A stretch of 64,000 bases of DNA. Origin: Cohnella caldifontis. Its GTDB lineage: Bacteria > Bacillota > Bacilli > Paenibacillales > Paenibacillaceae. Shown piece after piece: positions 1 through 8,167 of the stretch. Where the stretch lies: assembly GCF_029360585.1 (NCBI RefSeq), contig NZ_JAQZSJ010000012.1:84187-148186 (forward strand), in the 5' to 3' direction. Position numbers and translations under genes: made by a program. How positions within the stretch are numbered: position 1 is the stretch's first letter; every line of letters starts with the position of its first letter. Under the pieces are notes generated by a model that was not told where the DNA came from, ran no database searches, and worked only from the letters and a program-made list of their open reading frames with translations.

Positions 1-1003
1 CCTCCGGATGCTCCGTTTTGGCGTTGATGACGCGGTACGTGCCGACGTTAATGTTGGGCACCGTCTTGTCGCTGCCGGGAACGAGCATGAAGTCGATATC
101 GTAATGGGGATTGCGCGCCGTGATGCTCGGGATGTCCCAGGTGCCGGTAATGATCATCGCCGCTTTGCCCTGGCCGACCAAGTCTTTGGACTGCTCGTGT
201 TTCATGCCGGACCAATCGGGCGGAACGTAGCCCCGGACGATGATCTCCTTCTGCTTCTTGACCGCGTCTACGAACGCGTCGTCCGAAATGAGGATTTGAC
301 CGCTCTCGAGCTTCCTCGTCCAGCCTTCGTCCGCGCCGTTGTTGGACATCATGGAACCCCAGAAAAATTGCGCGGTAGACCATTCGGAATCCATCGCGAT
401 CGGGATGTAGCCCGCCTGCTTCAAGGCTTCGCATACCTGGATGAACTCGTCCCACGTCTGGGGAACGCGCAGGCCGAGCTGCCCGAACAACGTCTTGTTG
501 TATAACAAGCCGTCGCTGTGCATCACTTCGGGAGCGCCGTATACTTTGCCGCCGATCGTGACCGGTTGGAGCGAGCTGGGGAAAAACTCGTTCAGGAAGC
601 CCGAACCCGTCAGGTCGAGATACAAATCCTTGCGCAGGGCGCGGAATTCCTCGAACAGGCTCGGAGACCAGGTGTCGAAGACGTCCAGCTTTTCGCCGCC
701 CAGCAGGCGGATTTTGATGCCGGCCATATAATTGTTGTTCTGGATGAAATCCGGTTCGATCTTGATGTCCGGATTTTGCGCTTCGAACTCCTTAATCGCC
801 TCGTAGTACACTTTGCCGGCCTGGGCCGTATCCAGCAAATAGCTGGAATAACGGAGGGTAACCGGTTCCTTCGAGCCGTCGTCCCGATCGCCTCCGTTCA
901 GCATGGACACGTCAAGACGGCTGCCCGGACCGCCGCAAGCCCCCAACAAAAGCGCGATCGCCAAGATCGTCAGCCCAACTCCCCGCCCCCGTCTTCCTGC
1001 CAC
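1..1003 (-). CDS. Sugar ABC transporter substrate-binding lipoprotein (partial, C-terminus beyond window)
   Basis: This is an extracellular solute-binding protein (family 1) that would capture a sugar outside the cell and deliver it to the permeases encoded just upstream. The N-terminus has a basic stretch, a hydrophobic core and a lipobox ending LLLGAC, so it is a lipoprotein. Family hallmarks follow: QNPDIKIEPDF, DVFDTW, LLYNKTLF, PQTWDEF and a GKAAMIITG segment. I chose the GTG at 1003 because a GAGGGGG ribosome site lies about 8 bases upstream and it gives a proper signal peptide. It lies 106 bp downstream of the MalG-type permease. It is a second binding protein for a locus that already has one at 2932-4254. 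The gene runs off the left edge. Confidence 0.85.
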   Translation of the reverse strand, partial: MAGRRGRGVGLTILAIALLLGACGGPGSRLDVSMLNGGDRDDGSKEPVTLRYSSYLLDTAQAGKVYYEAIKEFEAQNPDIKIEPDFIQNNNYMAGIKIRLLGGEKLDVFDTWSPSLFEEFRALRKDLYLDLTGSGFLNEFFPSSLQPVTIGGKVYGAPEVMHSDGLLYNKTLFGQLGLRVPQTWDEFIQVCEALKQAGYIPIAMDSEWSTAQFFWGSMMSNNGADEGWTRKLESGQILISDDAFVDAVKKQKEIIVRGYVPPDWSGMKHEQSKDLVGQGKAAMIITGTWDIPSITARNPHYDIDFMLVPGSDKTVPNINVGTYRVINAKTEHPE

Positions 1004-1109
1004 CCGGCTCTCCCCCTCGCCGCCATTCAACCTCTCGCCGCTTCATCATAGCATTCGGTGAATCCGCGGGACAATGCCGCCGCCAATCGATAGTCTGCCG
1101 ATAGGCGGG

Positions 1110-1940
1110 TTACAGTTTGCCGCCGGACGTCGCGATGCCTTCGATGAATTGCTTCTGGAAAATGACGTACACGAGCAGCATCGGCCAGATGGCCAGCACG
1201 GCGGCCGCCATGAGCTGCGGGTAATGGACGGAATAGGCGCTTTGGATTTTGGCCAGCGCGGACGACAGCGTGGCGGCGTCCGCGCTCGTGTTGACGATCA
1301 TCGGCCACATCAAATCCTTGAAGGCGAACAGCGCGGTGAAAATGCCCAAGGCGACGAGGCCGGAACGGACCAGCGGGAGCATGACCCGGACGAACGTCTG
1401 CCCGATGCTGCAGCCGTCCAGCTTGGCCGCCTCTTCCAGCTCCTTGGGCAAGCCCATGAAAAATTGCCGGAGCAGGAACGTGCCGAAGGCGCTGACGAGG
1501 CCCGGAAACACGAGCGCGAAAATCGTGTTCCGCATGCCGAGGGCATCGACCATCAAATATTGCGGGATGATGAAGATTTGCGTGGGCACCATCATTTGGA
1601 ACAGGACGAGCCCGAAAAAAAGGCTCCTTCCCGGAAACTTCAGCCTGGCGAAGGCGTAAGCGGCCATCGCGCTGAACAGAAGAGAGCAGACGATCCGCAG
1701 CGCCATCATGGCGAAGGTATTCCAGTAGAGACGGACGAAATCGTACTGCCGCAGCACTTCCGTATAGTTCTCCCATTTCCAGTCGGAAGGGAAAATGACG
1801 AACGGGTTCATAGAGGTCGATTCCGTCGCGGTTTTGAACGAAGTCAGCGCCATCCAGAGAAAAGGCAGAACCATCGCGAAACCGCCCGCCAGCAAGATCG
1901 CTTGGACAAGGATTCGGGAAAATCGGTGAGACGCCGTCAT
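1110..1940 (-). CDS. Carbohydrate ABC transporter permease, MalG family
   Basis: This 276-residue inner-membrane permease is of the CUT1 MalG type. It has about six hydrophobic segments and the EAA loop at about residues 170-190 (EEAAKLDG), which contacts the ATPase. The C-terminus (EGIATSGGKL) is typical of the family. It begins 13 bp after the MalF-type partner and the two surely form a heterodimer. No ATPase is encoded here, so a shared ATPase elsewhere (MsmX type) is presumably used. The specific sugar cannot be read from the sequence. Confidence 0.93.
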   Translation of the reverse strand: MTASHRFSRILVQAILLAGGFAMVLPFLWMALTSFKTATESTSMNPFVIFPSDWKWENYTEVLRQYDFVRLYWNTFAMMALRIVCSLLFSAMAAYAFARLKFPGRSLFFGLVLFQMMVPTQIFIIPQYLMVDALGMRNTIFALVFPGLVSAFGTFLLRQFFMGLPKELEEAAKLDGCSIGQTFVRVMLPLVRSGLVALGIFTALFAFKDLMWPMIVNTSADAATLSSALAKIQSAYSVHYPQLMAAAVLAIWPMLLVYVIFQKQFIEGIATSGGKL

Positions 1941-1953
1941 CGGATCGTGCCTC

Positions 1954-2865
1954 CTACAAGTATTGGACCCATTTTTTCTGCACCTTCATTTGAATGGCCG
2001 TCACGATCAGGATGAGGACGAGAAGAAGCATGACGATCGCCGAGCCGTAGCCTTTGTTGAAGTATTTGAAAGCGTTGTTGTAGAACAGGTACACCAGGGA
2101 TACCGTATGGTCATAGGCCGGATTCGTCACTTCGATCATCATGTAGATGACGTCGAATACTTGCATGGCCTGAATCATCGAGGTCACGACGACGAAGAAC
2201 AGCGTCGGCGACACGAGCGGCAGCGTGATGACGAAGAACCGCTGGAGCTTGCCGGCTCCGTCGATGTCGGAAGCTTCATAGAAATCCCTTGGGATTTCCT
2301 GCAGTCCCGCCAGCAGGAGCACCATATTGTAGCCGACGACGCTCCAGATGCCGATGACCGCGATCGAGAACATCGCGACGTTCGGATCGGTCGTCCAGTC
2401 GACCGCGGACATCCCGAGCCGGGACAGCCCGTAATTCAACAAGCCGAAATGTTCGTTGTACAGCCATTTCCACACCATGGTGACCGCCGCCGGCGCCGCG
2501 ACCATGGGAATGAAATAGACCGTGCGGTAAAGCGACTTCCCTCTCGTCTTGCCGTTCAGCAGGACGGCGACGAGCATCGCGAACGCGATGCTGAGCGGAA
2601 CGACCAGCAGGGCGTACAACAGCGTGTTTCCAAGCGCGTGCCAAACCTGCGGGTCGTGCGCCATTTTCCGGTAGTTGTCGAATCCGACGTATACGTTGCC
2701 TTTGCCGAAATCCCCGCTTTTGAACAGGCTCAAATACGCGGTTTGGCCGATCGGTACGATGTTCAGCACGATCAGGCCGACGATCGTAGGCGCGATCAGG
2801 AACCAGCCCCACAACCATTCGCTAAGCGTCTGGCTGCGAAATGCTCTTCCGTGCTCCTTGCTCAT
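1954..2865 (-). CDS. Sugar ABC transporter permease, MalF family
   Basis: This 303-residue CUT1 permease has a hydrophobic first segment after SEWLWGWFLIAP, further membrane spans, and the EAA loop YEASDIDGAG at about residues 195-215. It is the partner of the MalG-type permease that follows 13 bp downstream. It starts 66 bp after the binding-protein gene, and a GAGAGGAAGA ribosome site precedes the ATG. The order binding protein, MalF, MalG, second binding protein is consistent with one transcript. Confidence 0.93.
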   Translation of the reverse strand: MSKEHGRAFRSQTLSEWLWGWFLIAPTIVGLIVLNIVPIGQTAYLSLFKSGDFGKGNVYVGFDNYRKMAHDPQVWHALGNTLLYALLVVPLSIAFAMLVAVLLNGKTRGKSLYRTVYFIPMVAAPAAVTMVWKWLYNEHFGLLNYGLSRLGMSAVDWTTDPNVAMFSIAVIGIWSVVGYNMVLLLAGLQEIPRDFYEASDIDGAGKLQRFFVITLPLVSPTLFFVVVTSMIQAMQVFDVIYMMIEVTNPAYDHTVSLVYLFYNNAFKYFNKGYGSAIVMLLLVLILIVTAIQMKVQKKWVQYL

Positions 2866-2931
2866 CTTCTTCCTCTCCTATCAAATTGCGGCAACCGGGT
2901 GAAGGTTGCCGCAATCGACGATTCGCGAAGT

Positions 2932-4254
2932 TTATTTCTCTTCCGCAAGGCTCTCGTTCATGATTTTCGCGGCGTTCTTGGCCGCGTCTTCGACGGAGGA
3001 TTGTCCCGAGAACGCCGGTTTCAACGCCTCGTAAGCTTTGTCTTCCCAGACGGCGGTCGTGTTGGAGTACGGGCGGATTACGCCGTAGCCCACCATGTCG
3101 ACGAACGCCTTGACGTGGAACGTCTGGTTGGAGCTGACCCACAGGTCGGCCGCGCCTTTGTACGCCGAGATCGCGACGCCGAGCTGCGCCTGCCTTTCCT
3201 GGCCTTCCTTGGAGCTGAGGTATTCGACGAATTTCCAAGCTTCTTCCGGGTGTTTCGTGTTGTGGGCGATGGCGTTTCCGAGTCCGTTATAGATGGAAGC
3301 TTGCTTTTCTTTTTTCGGAAGCACGGCGACATCGAAGTTTTGGGCCATGTATTCGTTCTCGGTAAAGCCGGACAGGTTCCAGGAGCCGAACAGTCCCATG
3401 GCGACCTTGCCGTTCTTGATCAGGTCGGCGCGTTCGGCGTCGCCGTACACTTCCGGGGACAAGCCTTCGCGCACGAAACCGACGTAATATTTCAACGCTT
3501 CGACCGTTTTCGGATCGTCGTACCCCGATTTCTTGTCGGGGGTGATGATCGTGCCGCCGTTTTGGTAAACGAAGTTGTAGTAGCCTTCCTGGTTGTGCAG
3601 CGGGGCGAGGAAGCCGTACACGCCGTCTTTCGTCAGCGTTTTCGCCGCGTTGTGCAGGTCGTCCCAGGTCCACGTTTCGTCCGGATATTTCAGTCCCGCT
3701 TTGTCGAACAGCGTCTTGTTATACCACAAGCCGATCGTATCGAAGTCTTTCGGAATCGCGAACTGCTTGCCTTGGAAGTTGTAAATTTGGTTGAGTCCTT
3801 CCGGGAAGTTGTCCAGGCTCGCCTTCTGGCTGGCCTTGATTCTGTCCGTCAAATCCAGCAGCATGCCGTTGGAGGCGTAGCGGTAAATTTCGTTCGAATG
3901 CATCCAGAACACGTCCGGCAGCGATCCGCCGGTCGCGCCGGCTTCGAGCATCGTCCAGTAATCGGACCAGCCCGTCACTTCGATGTTGATCTTGATGTTC
4001 GGGTTGGCCGCTTCGAACTCGTCGGCCATCTTGCGCAAGCCTTTCTCCTGGTTCGAGTCCCAAATCGCGAACCGGAGCGCGACTTGTTCGCCGCCCGCCG
4101 CGGGCGAGCTTGCCGGCGCTGCCGCCGACGCCGTCGGAGACGTCTTCCCGTCGGCCGGCGGCGTCGATACCGCGCCTTTGCTGCCGCCGCAGGCCGTCAA
4201 TGCCGCCATGGCCAGGCCTAGCGTTAAAATCAGGGACAAGCTTTTTTTCCTCAC
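2932..4254 (-). CDS. Sugar ABC transporter substrate-binding lipoprotein
   Basis: This is a binding protein of about 440 residues. The GTG at 4254 is chosen over an ATG 12 codons upstream. AGGGGGA lies six bases before it and the product then starts with VRKKSLSL, a hydrophobic core and the lipobox MAALTAC. An Ala/Ser/Pro linker follows, then family 1 solute-binding motifs (RFAIWDSNQEKGLRKMADEF, LPDVFWMHSNE, GLWYNKTLFDKAG, TWTWDDL). It is the first gene of the importer operon, directly downstream of the YesM/YesN genes and behind a promoter with two direct repeats that look like YesN sites. Confidence 0.93.
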   Translation of the reverse strand: MRKKSLSLILTLGLAMAALTACGGSKGAVSTPPADGKTSPTASAAAPASSPAAGGEQVALRFAIWDSNQEKGLRKMADEFEAANPNIKINIEVTGWSDYWTMLEAGATGGSLPDVFWMHSNEIYRYASNGMLLDLTDRIKASQKASLDNFPEGLNQIYNFQGKQFAIPKDFDTIGLWYNKTLFDKAGLKYPDETWTWDDLHNAAKTLTKDGVYGFLAPLHNQEGYYNFVYQNGGTIITPDKKSGYDDPKTVEALKYYVGFVREGLSPEVYGDAERADLIKNGKVAMGLFGSWNLSGFTENEYMAQNFDVAVLPKKEKQASIYNGLGNAIAHNTKHPEEAWKFVEYLSSKEGQERQAQLGVAISAYKGAADLWVSSNQTFHVKAFVDMVGYGVIRPYSNTTAVWEDKAYEALKPAFSGQSSVEDAAKNAAKIMNESLAEEK

Positions 4255-4329
4255 CGAAATTCCCCCTGGTTCGAATTGAGGCGGAATCACCTCTTGCCCG
4301 TTATGTTAACGAATCCCTATCCCAGGCGA

Positions 4330-4367
4330 AATCAACGTTCTTTACGAGAACCGTTCCTTTCTTTACG
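4330..4367 (-). promoter_or_regulatory. Predicted YesN-type activator sites and weak promoter of the importer operon
   Basis: Two direct copies of TTCTTTACG (plus-strand reading) lie at 4338-4346 and 4359-4367. They are 21 bp apart, two helical turns, the usual arrangement for an AraC-type activator. The proximal copy abuts a -35-like TTGATT (complement of 4330-4335). No good -10 follows, as expected of an activator-dependent promoter. The 12-mer AACGTTCTTTAC at 4334-4345 recurs upstream of the kinase gene at 8062-8073. Assignment to YesN is inference. Confidence 0.6.
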
Positions 4368-4383
4368 GTTTTCGTTTTCCGCA

Positions 4384-4412
4384 AGAAAAAAAGCGCATCG
4401 CGGACGATGCAC
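4384..4412 (-). terminator. Rho-independent terminator after the YesN gene
   Basis: A GCATCG/CGATGC stem (4395-4400 and 4405-4410, four-base loop) is followed on the minus strand by a run of T's. It separates the two-component genes from the importer operon. Confidence 0.75.
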
Positions 4413-4459
4413 TTCCTTTACCTTCCTTTTTCTTTTTTTACCCCGGCCGGCGAACCCCG

Positions 4460-6055
4460 TCAGCCCCGGTATTCTTCGGGCGTCACCCCGGTCGTCTTTT
4501 TGAAGATTTTCGTGAAATAAGCCGTATTCGGATATCCCACTCGGCTCGCGACCTCGTACACTTTGACGTTTCGGTTCCTCAGCATTTGACGCGCCTTTTC
4601 GATCCGAATGCGGGTCAGGTAGCTGACGAAATTTTCCCCGGTCTCCTGCTTGAACACCCGGCTGAGGTAAGACGGATTGACATTGATCCGGTCGGCCACC
4701 GACTGCAGGGAAACGTCCTCCGCGTATAACGCTTCGAGGATGGCGCTCGCTTGCTCGGCGTAGCTTTTCGGCAGGTCTTCGATCGAACGGCTGTGCCGCC
4801 GGCACTCGTCGAGAAACAGCAGCGCGAGCCGATGCAGTCCTTCCAGGTTTTCTTCTTTCAACAACTGTTCGTAGGGCGTCCGGCCGTCGGCTCCGAATTC
4901 CGGAATGCTCGGGAAACAAGAAGCGGCGAGCGACAGGACGCGGAAATAAGCTTTGCGGGCGGCTTGTTCGGTATAGCCTTCATGGCGAAGCCGGTGCTTC
5001 AAACGTTCCAGCAACGCAACCGCCTCGTCTCCGCCGTACTCCGCGGCGTGCCGGAACTCCCTCTCCTCCTCCCGGGTCCACGGGTACCGGTCCAGCGCGC
5101 GTTCGATCCTCCCCGCCTCCTCCTCGTAATGGAAAATTCGGGTTTCGGCTTCGAAAAACAAGTTCCGGAGGGCCGCGTCGGCTTCCCGGCAAGCCGCCTT
5201 CAGCCCGGCGAATCCGGGCACCGTACGGCTGACGCCGATCGAGAAAGTGATATTGAGAAAATCCTTCATCGCCGCCGCGATCTTCCCGAACAGCCGGTCC
5301 AACGTTTCCCGGAACGGTTCTCCATCCGGTTCCGGCAGGTTCGCGATGAGCAAATATTCCGCCGAGTTCAGGGTTACGATTTCCTTGCGCCATTTGCGCG
5401 GGATAACCTCTTCCATGATGTTCACGACCGCATACCGGAGCAGCTTCTCGTCCGGTTCGACGTATTTCCGCCTGATGTCGTCGAACCGGTCGACCTTCAG
5501 CTTCGCCAGCGCCATCGGCCCCTGCGCCAGGCCGATCCCGAGCGTTTCGCCCCGGCGGACGATTTCCTCTTCGTCGAGAAATCCGCTCAGCAGTTCCTTG
5601 AACAACGATTCCTTCAAGTAGCCGATGCTCTCTTTCATTCGCTCCCGGAAAACGGAGCCGTCCTCCCGCCGGGAAGCCTGTTCGATTTTCGCCCGGACGG
5701 CTTCCAGCACGTTCAGCAGGTCTTGCTGCTTGATATCGCTTTTGATCAAGTAATCCACGGCTCCAAGCCGCAGCGCTTCCTGCGCGAATTGGAACTCGTC
5801 CAGGCAGCTGAGAATGACGAATTGGCAGGCGCGATGCGATTTCGACAACTGCCGGATCAATTCCAGCCCGTCCATGACGGGCATCTTGATATCGGCAATG
5901 ACCAAATCCGGCGGCTGGCCGGCGGCCAGCTCCAGCGCCTCCTTGCCGTTCGCGGCTTCGCCGGCGATTTGGAAGCCGTGGGCTTCCCAATCGATCATCG
6001 ACTTCAAGCCGATGCGCATGAGTAGTTCGTCGTCCACGATCATGACGCGGATCAA
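4460..6055 (-). CDS. Response regulator with AraC-type DNA-binding domain (YesN family)
   Basis: This 531-residue protein has an N-terminal receiver domain (about 1-120) with acidic VDDE at 8-10, the phospho-acceptor Asp at about 55 in LVIADIKMP and Lys in LIKSD. A long central linker follows, then a C-terminal AraC/XylS double helix-turn-helix (about 430-531; INVNPSYLSRVFKQETGENF, VGYPNTAYFTKIFKKTTG). It is the partner of the histidine kinase with which it overlaps by four bases (ATGA), a sign of translational coupling. By family precedent it activates the adjacent sugar importer. Candidate sites are annotated upstream of both operons. Confidence 0.94.
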   Translation of the reverse strand: MIRVMIVDDELLMRIGLKSMIDWEAHGFQIAGEAANGKEALELAAGQPPDLVIADIKMPVMDGLELIRQLSKSHRACQFVILSCLDEFQFAQEALRLGAVDYLIKSDIKQQDLLNVLEAVRAKIEQASRREDGSVFRERMKESIGYLKESLFKELLSGFLDEEEIVRRGETLGIGLAQGPMALAKLKVDRFDDIRRKYVEPDEKLLRYAVVNIMEEVIPRKWRKEIVTLNSAEYLLIANLPEPDGEPFRETLDRLFGKIAAAMKDFLNITFSIGVSRTVPGFAGLKAACREADAALRNLFFEAETRIFHYEEEAGRIERALDRYPWTREEEREFRHAAEYGGDEAVALLERLKHRLRHEGYTEQAARKAYFRVLSLAASCFPSIPEFGADGRTPYEQLLKEENLEGLHRLALLFLDECRRHSRSIEDLPKSYAEQASAILEALYAEDVSLQSVADRINVNPSYLSRVFKQETGENFVSYLTRIRIEKARQMLRNRNVKVYEVASRVGYPNTAYFTKIFKKTTGVTPEEYRG

Positions 6056-7863
6056 GCCGCATCGCCTCCTTGCCGTCTTCTCGGAATCGTAATCGTAAAC
6101 GTCGTCCCCAACCCCGGTTCGCTGGCGAACGAAACGCCGTACCCTTCTCCGAACACCCGCCGGATGCGGTCATGCACGTTGCGGACGCCGATCCCGCCTT
6201 CCCCGCGAACCGCCCCGTACAGCTGGGCACGCAGCCTCTCGGCCGTCTCCGCGTCCATTCCTTTGCCGTTGTCCCGCACCGTGATCTCGATGTCCTTGCC
6301 GCCTAACGCAGAGACGCCGATCTCGATGTTTCCTTCCTCTTCCAGGTCGGCAATGCCATGGAAAATCGCGTTTTCCACGATCGGCTGCACGCTCAGCTTA
6401 AGGATCGAATCGTCCAGGAGCGCCTCGTCGACCGAGTAACGGACCGAAATCCGGTTAAAATACCGGACTTTCTGGATCGTTACGTAATGGCGGATGTTTT
6501 CCAACTCCTCGCGGATCGGGACGATGCCGTTTTCGGTCTTCGATGCGTATCTCAAAATCGAAATCAGCGCCTCCGTCATTTCGACGATTTTGTCGGAACG
6601 CTGCATGGAAGCGATCCACTTGAGAGAATGGAGCGTATTGTACAGAAAATGGGGATTGATCTGCGCCTGAAGCGCCCGGATTTCCGCTTCCGCCTTCTCT
6701 TCCTGCTCCTGGTAGATGCGCTCGACGAGCTGCTTGAGCTCGCCGGACATCTGCTCGAAACGGGCCGCGAGCAGGCCGATTTCGTCGTTCGACCGCACGG
6801 CGGGCAAGTTGTCGAATTTCCCCTGTTCCACGAGCGTCATGTTTTTCATCAGCCGCTTGATCGGACGCGTGATGAGATTCGAAAGATAAAGCGAGCTGAT
6901 CATCGCGAAAAAAACCAAGACGATCACGAGCGTCCACAGATTGCGCTTGAGAATGTTCTCCTCCACGGCCAGCTCGTCGATCGGCATATACATATAAGCC
7001 GTCCACGGATGCGCCGCGAACGGCGACCGGATCAAGATGTAATCCTCGTCTCCGGCGGTAACCACCTGCCGGTCTTTGACCGTCTGGCCGACCGCCGAAT
7101 TCAACGGAAACCCCTCGCGGAACGGAGCGCCGATGCGTCCGTAATCGCTGTTGAAAATGACGTTCTCCCCGGAGTCCACGATGGTGTACGCGGAACGGCT
7201 GCTGGCCTGAAGGCTTTTGTTGAGGTTATTGACGAATTCGATGTCGATGCTGATCACCATGATTCCGATCAGCTTGCCGTTCTCCATGTCGAAAATTTTG
7301 CGAAGGTGGTGAATCGTCCAGTTATCGTCCTTTTTCGTCTGTTGATCTAACCGGGTCGGCTCGTCCCTCGTGATCTCTTCCGATATCAAAAAATCCCGGA
7401 ACCATTTCTCTTCGCGGGGACTATAGGTATAGTCGACCGGTTTGTTCGGGCTGACGAACAGGTCTTTGCCGCCGTTCAGGTTGTAGACGTAAATCGAGAA
7501 CGCCCGGTCTTTCATCGTGATATAGTTCATCAGCAGCTGAGCCGCCTGGTCTTCGTTGCTTTTCGAGCTTTCGCGCAAGTAGTTTTGCACGGGGTAATTT
7601 TCCTGCGAAATCGCGGAGGAATAGCTGTTGATGCCATAGCTGGAAATCAGCGAGATTCTCCGCGTATCGTCCAGAAATTCCTCGATGCGGATGTTGGACT
7701 GCCGGGTAATGTCGAACAGCAAATCGGTATATTTCCGCTCGATCATTAATTGAGACGAAAAATACGAATTCACGAACATCGCCGAAATCGGCACCAGAAT
7801 GACCAGCAGATAGAAGAGCATCATCTTCGTTTTAATGCTGATAAACCGGAAAAATCGGAACAC
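6052..7863 (-). CDS. Sensor histidine kinase (YesM family)
   Basis: This membrane sensor of about 603 residues has an N-terminal transmembrane helix (MMLFYLLVILVPISAMFV), an extracellular sensing domain of about 250 residues, a second helix (LWTLVIVLVFFAMISSLYLS) and a HAMP domain. The phospho-acceptor His lies in INPHFLYNTLHSLKW, and the C-terminus is a HATPase_c domain with DNGKGMD and GIGVRNV. The GTG at 7863 is preferred to an ATG 25 codons upstream because GGAGGG lies six bases before it and the protein then begins VFRFFRFISIKTK. It pairs with the downstream YesN protein. The stimulus is probably a carbohydrate outside the cell. Confidence 0.93.
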   Translation of the reverse strand: MFRFFRFISIKTKMMLFYLLVILVPISAMFVNSYFSSQLMIERKYTDLLFDITRQSNIRIEEFLDDTRRISLISSYGINSYSSAISQENYPVQNYLRESSKSNEDQAAQLLMNYITMKDRAFSIYVYNLNGGKDLFVSPNKPVDYTYSPREEKWFRDFLISEEITRDEPTRLDQQTKKDDNWTIHHLRKIFDMENGKLIGIMVISIDIEFVNNLNKSLQASSRSAYTIVDSGENVIFNSDYGRIGAPFREGFPLNSAVGQTVKDRQVVTAGDEDYILIRSPFAAHPWTAYMYMPIDELAVEENILKRNLWTLVIVLVFFAMISSLYLSNLITRPIKRLMKNMTLVEQGKFDNLPAVRSNDEIGLLAARFEQMSGELKQLVERIYQEQEEKAEAEIRALQAQINPHFLYNTLHSLKWIASMQRSDKIVEMTEALISILRYASKTENGIVPIREELENIRHYVTIQKVRYFNRISVRYSVDEALLDDSILKLSVQPIVENAIFHGIADLEEEGNIEIGVSALGGKDIEITVRDNGKGMDAETAERLRAQLYGAVRGEGGIGVRNVHDRIRRVFGEGYGVSFASEPGLGTTFTITIPRRRQGGDAA

Positions 7864-7955
7864 CGGATTCCCTCCGCATTCGGCTGCCGTGCTGTTTCTA
7901 TCATAGCATAACGATCGAACCGGGCATCCGGCGGGCACGGGAAGGAGAAAACCAA

Positions 7956-7979
7956 ATAACCCTGGACATCCAGGGTTAT
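7956..7979 (-). terminator. Perfect hairpin, likely terminator of the YtrA/ABC operon
   Basis: A 10-bp perfect stem (ATAACCCTGG / CCAGGGTTAT, four-base loop) is followed on the minus strand by TTGGTTTTCTCC. It lies about 190 bp past the permease stop at 8168 and also falls within the 5' leader of the kinase gene, so it could act as an attenuator there. Confidence 0.6.
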
Positions 7980-8030
7980 CGGTCGGGCGGTTGCCGGATC
8001 AGCCTCTCGTTTCGCGTCTGCCTATCCCTG

Positions 8031-8074
8031 ATTATATAGATTGACGGCGGATCGCAAAATGAACGTTCTTTACC
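8031..8074 (-). promoter_or_regulatory. Predicted promoter of the yesMN-like genes with an activator site
   Basis: On the minus strand TATAAT (8031-8036) is preceded, 16 bp away, by TTTGCG (8053-8058). Just upstream, AACGTTCTTTAC (8062-8073) repeats exactly the 12-mer found at the importer promoter, in the same orientation and next to the -35. Another TTCTTTAC lies at 8138-8145. This suggests autoactivation. The rest of the ~300-bp gap 7864-8167 shows no gene. Confidence 0.55.
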
Positions 8075-8167
8075 GGTTCCATGATTTTTTTGCCCGAAGG
8101 TTCGGCGATACGCTCGACCGAAGCTTCGGCTTGCACTTTCTTTACTCGATACGTTCTTTTTTTGACT

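Noticed and set aside
1963..4221. Long plus-strand open frame (about 750 codons) across the first importer genes
   Set aside because: Antisense shadow of high-GC coding sequence on the minus strand; charged, low-complexity translation with no domain and no ribosome site.
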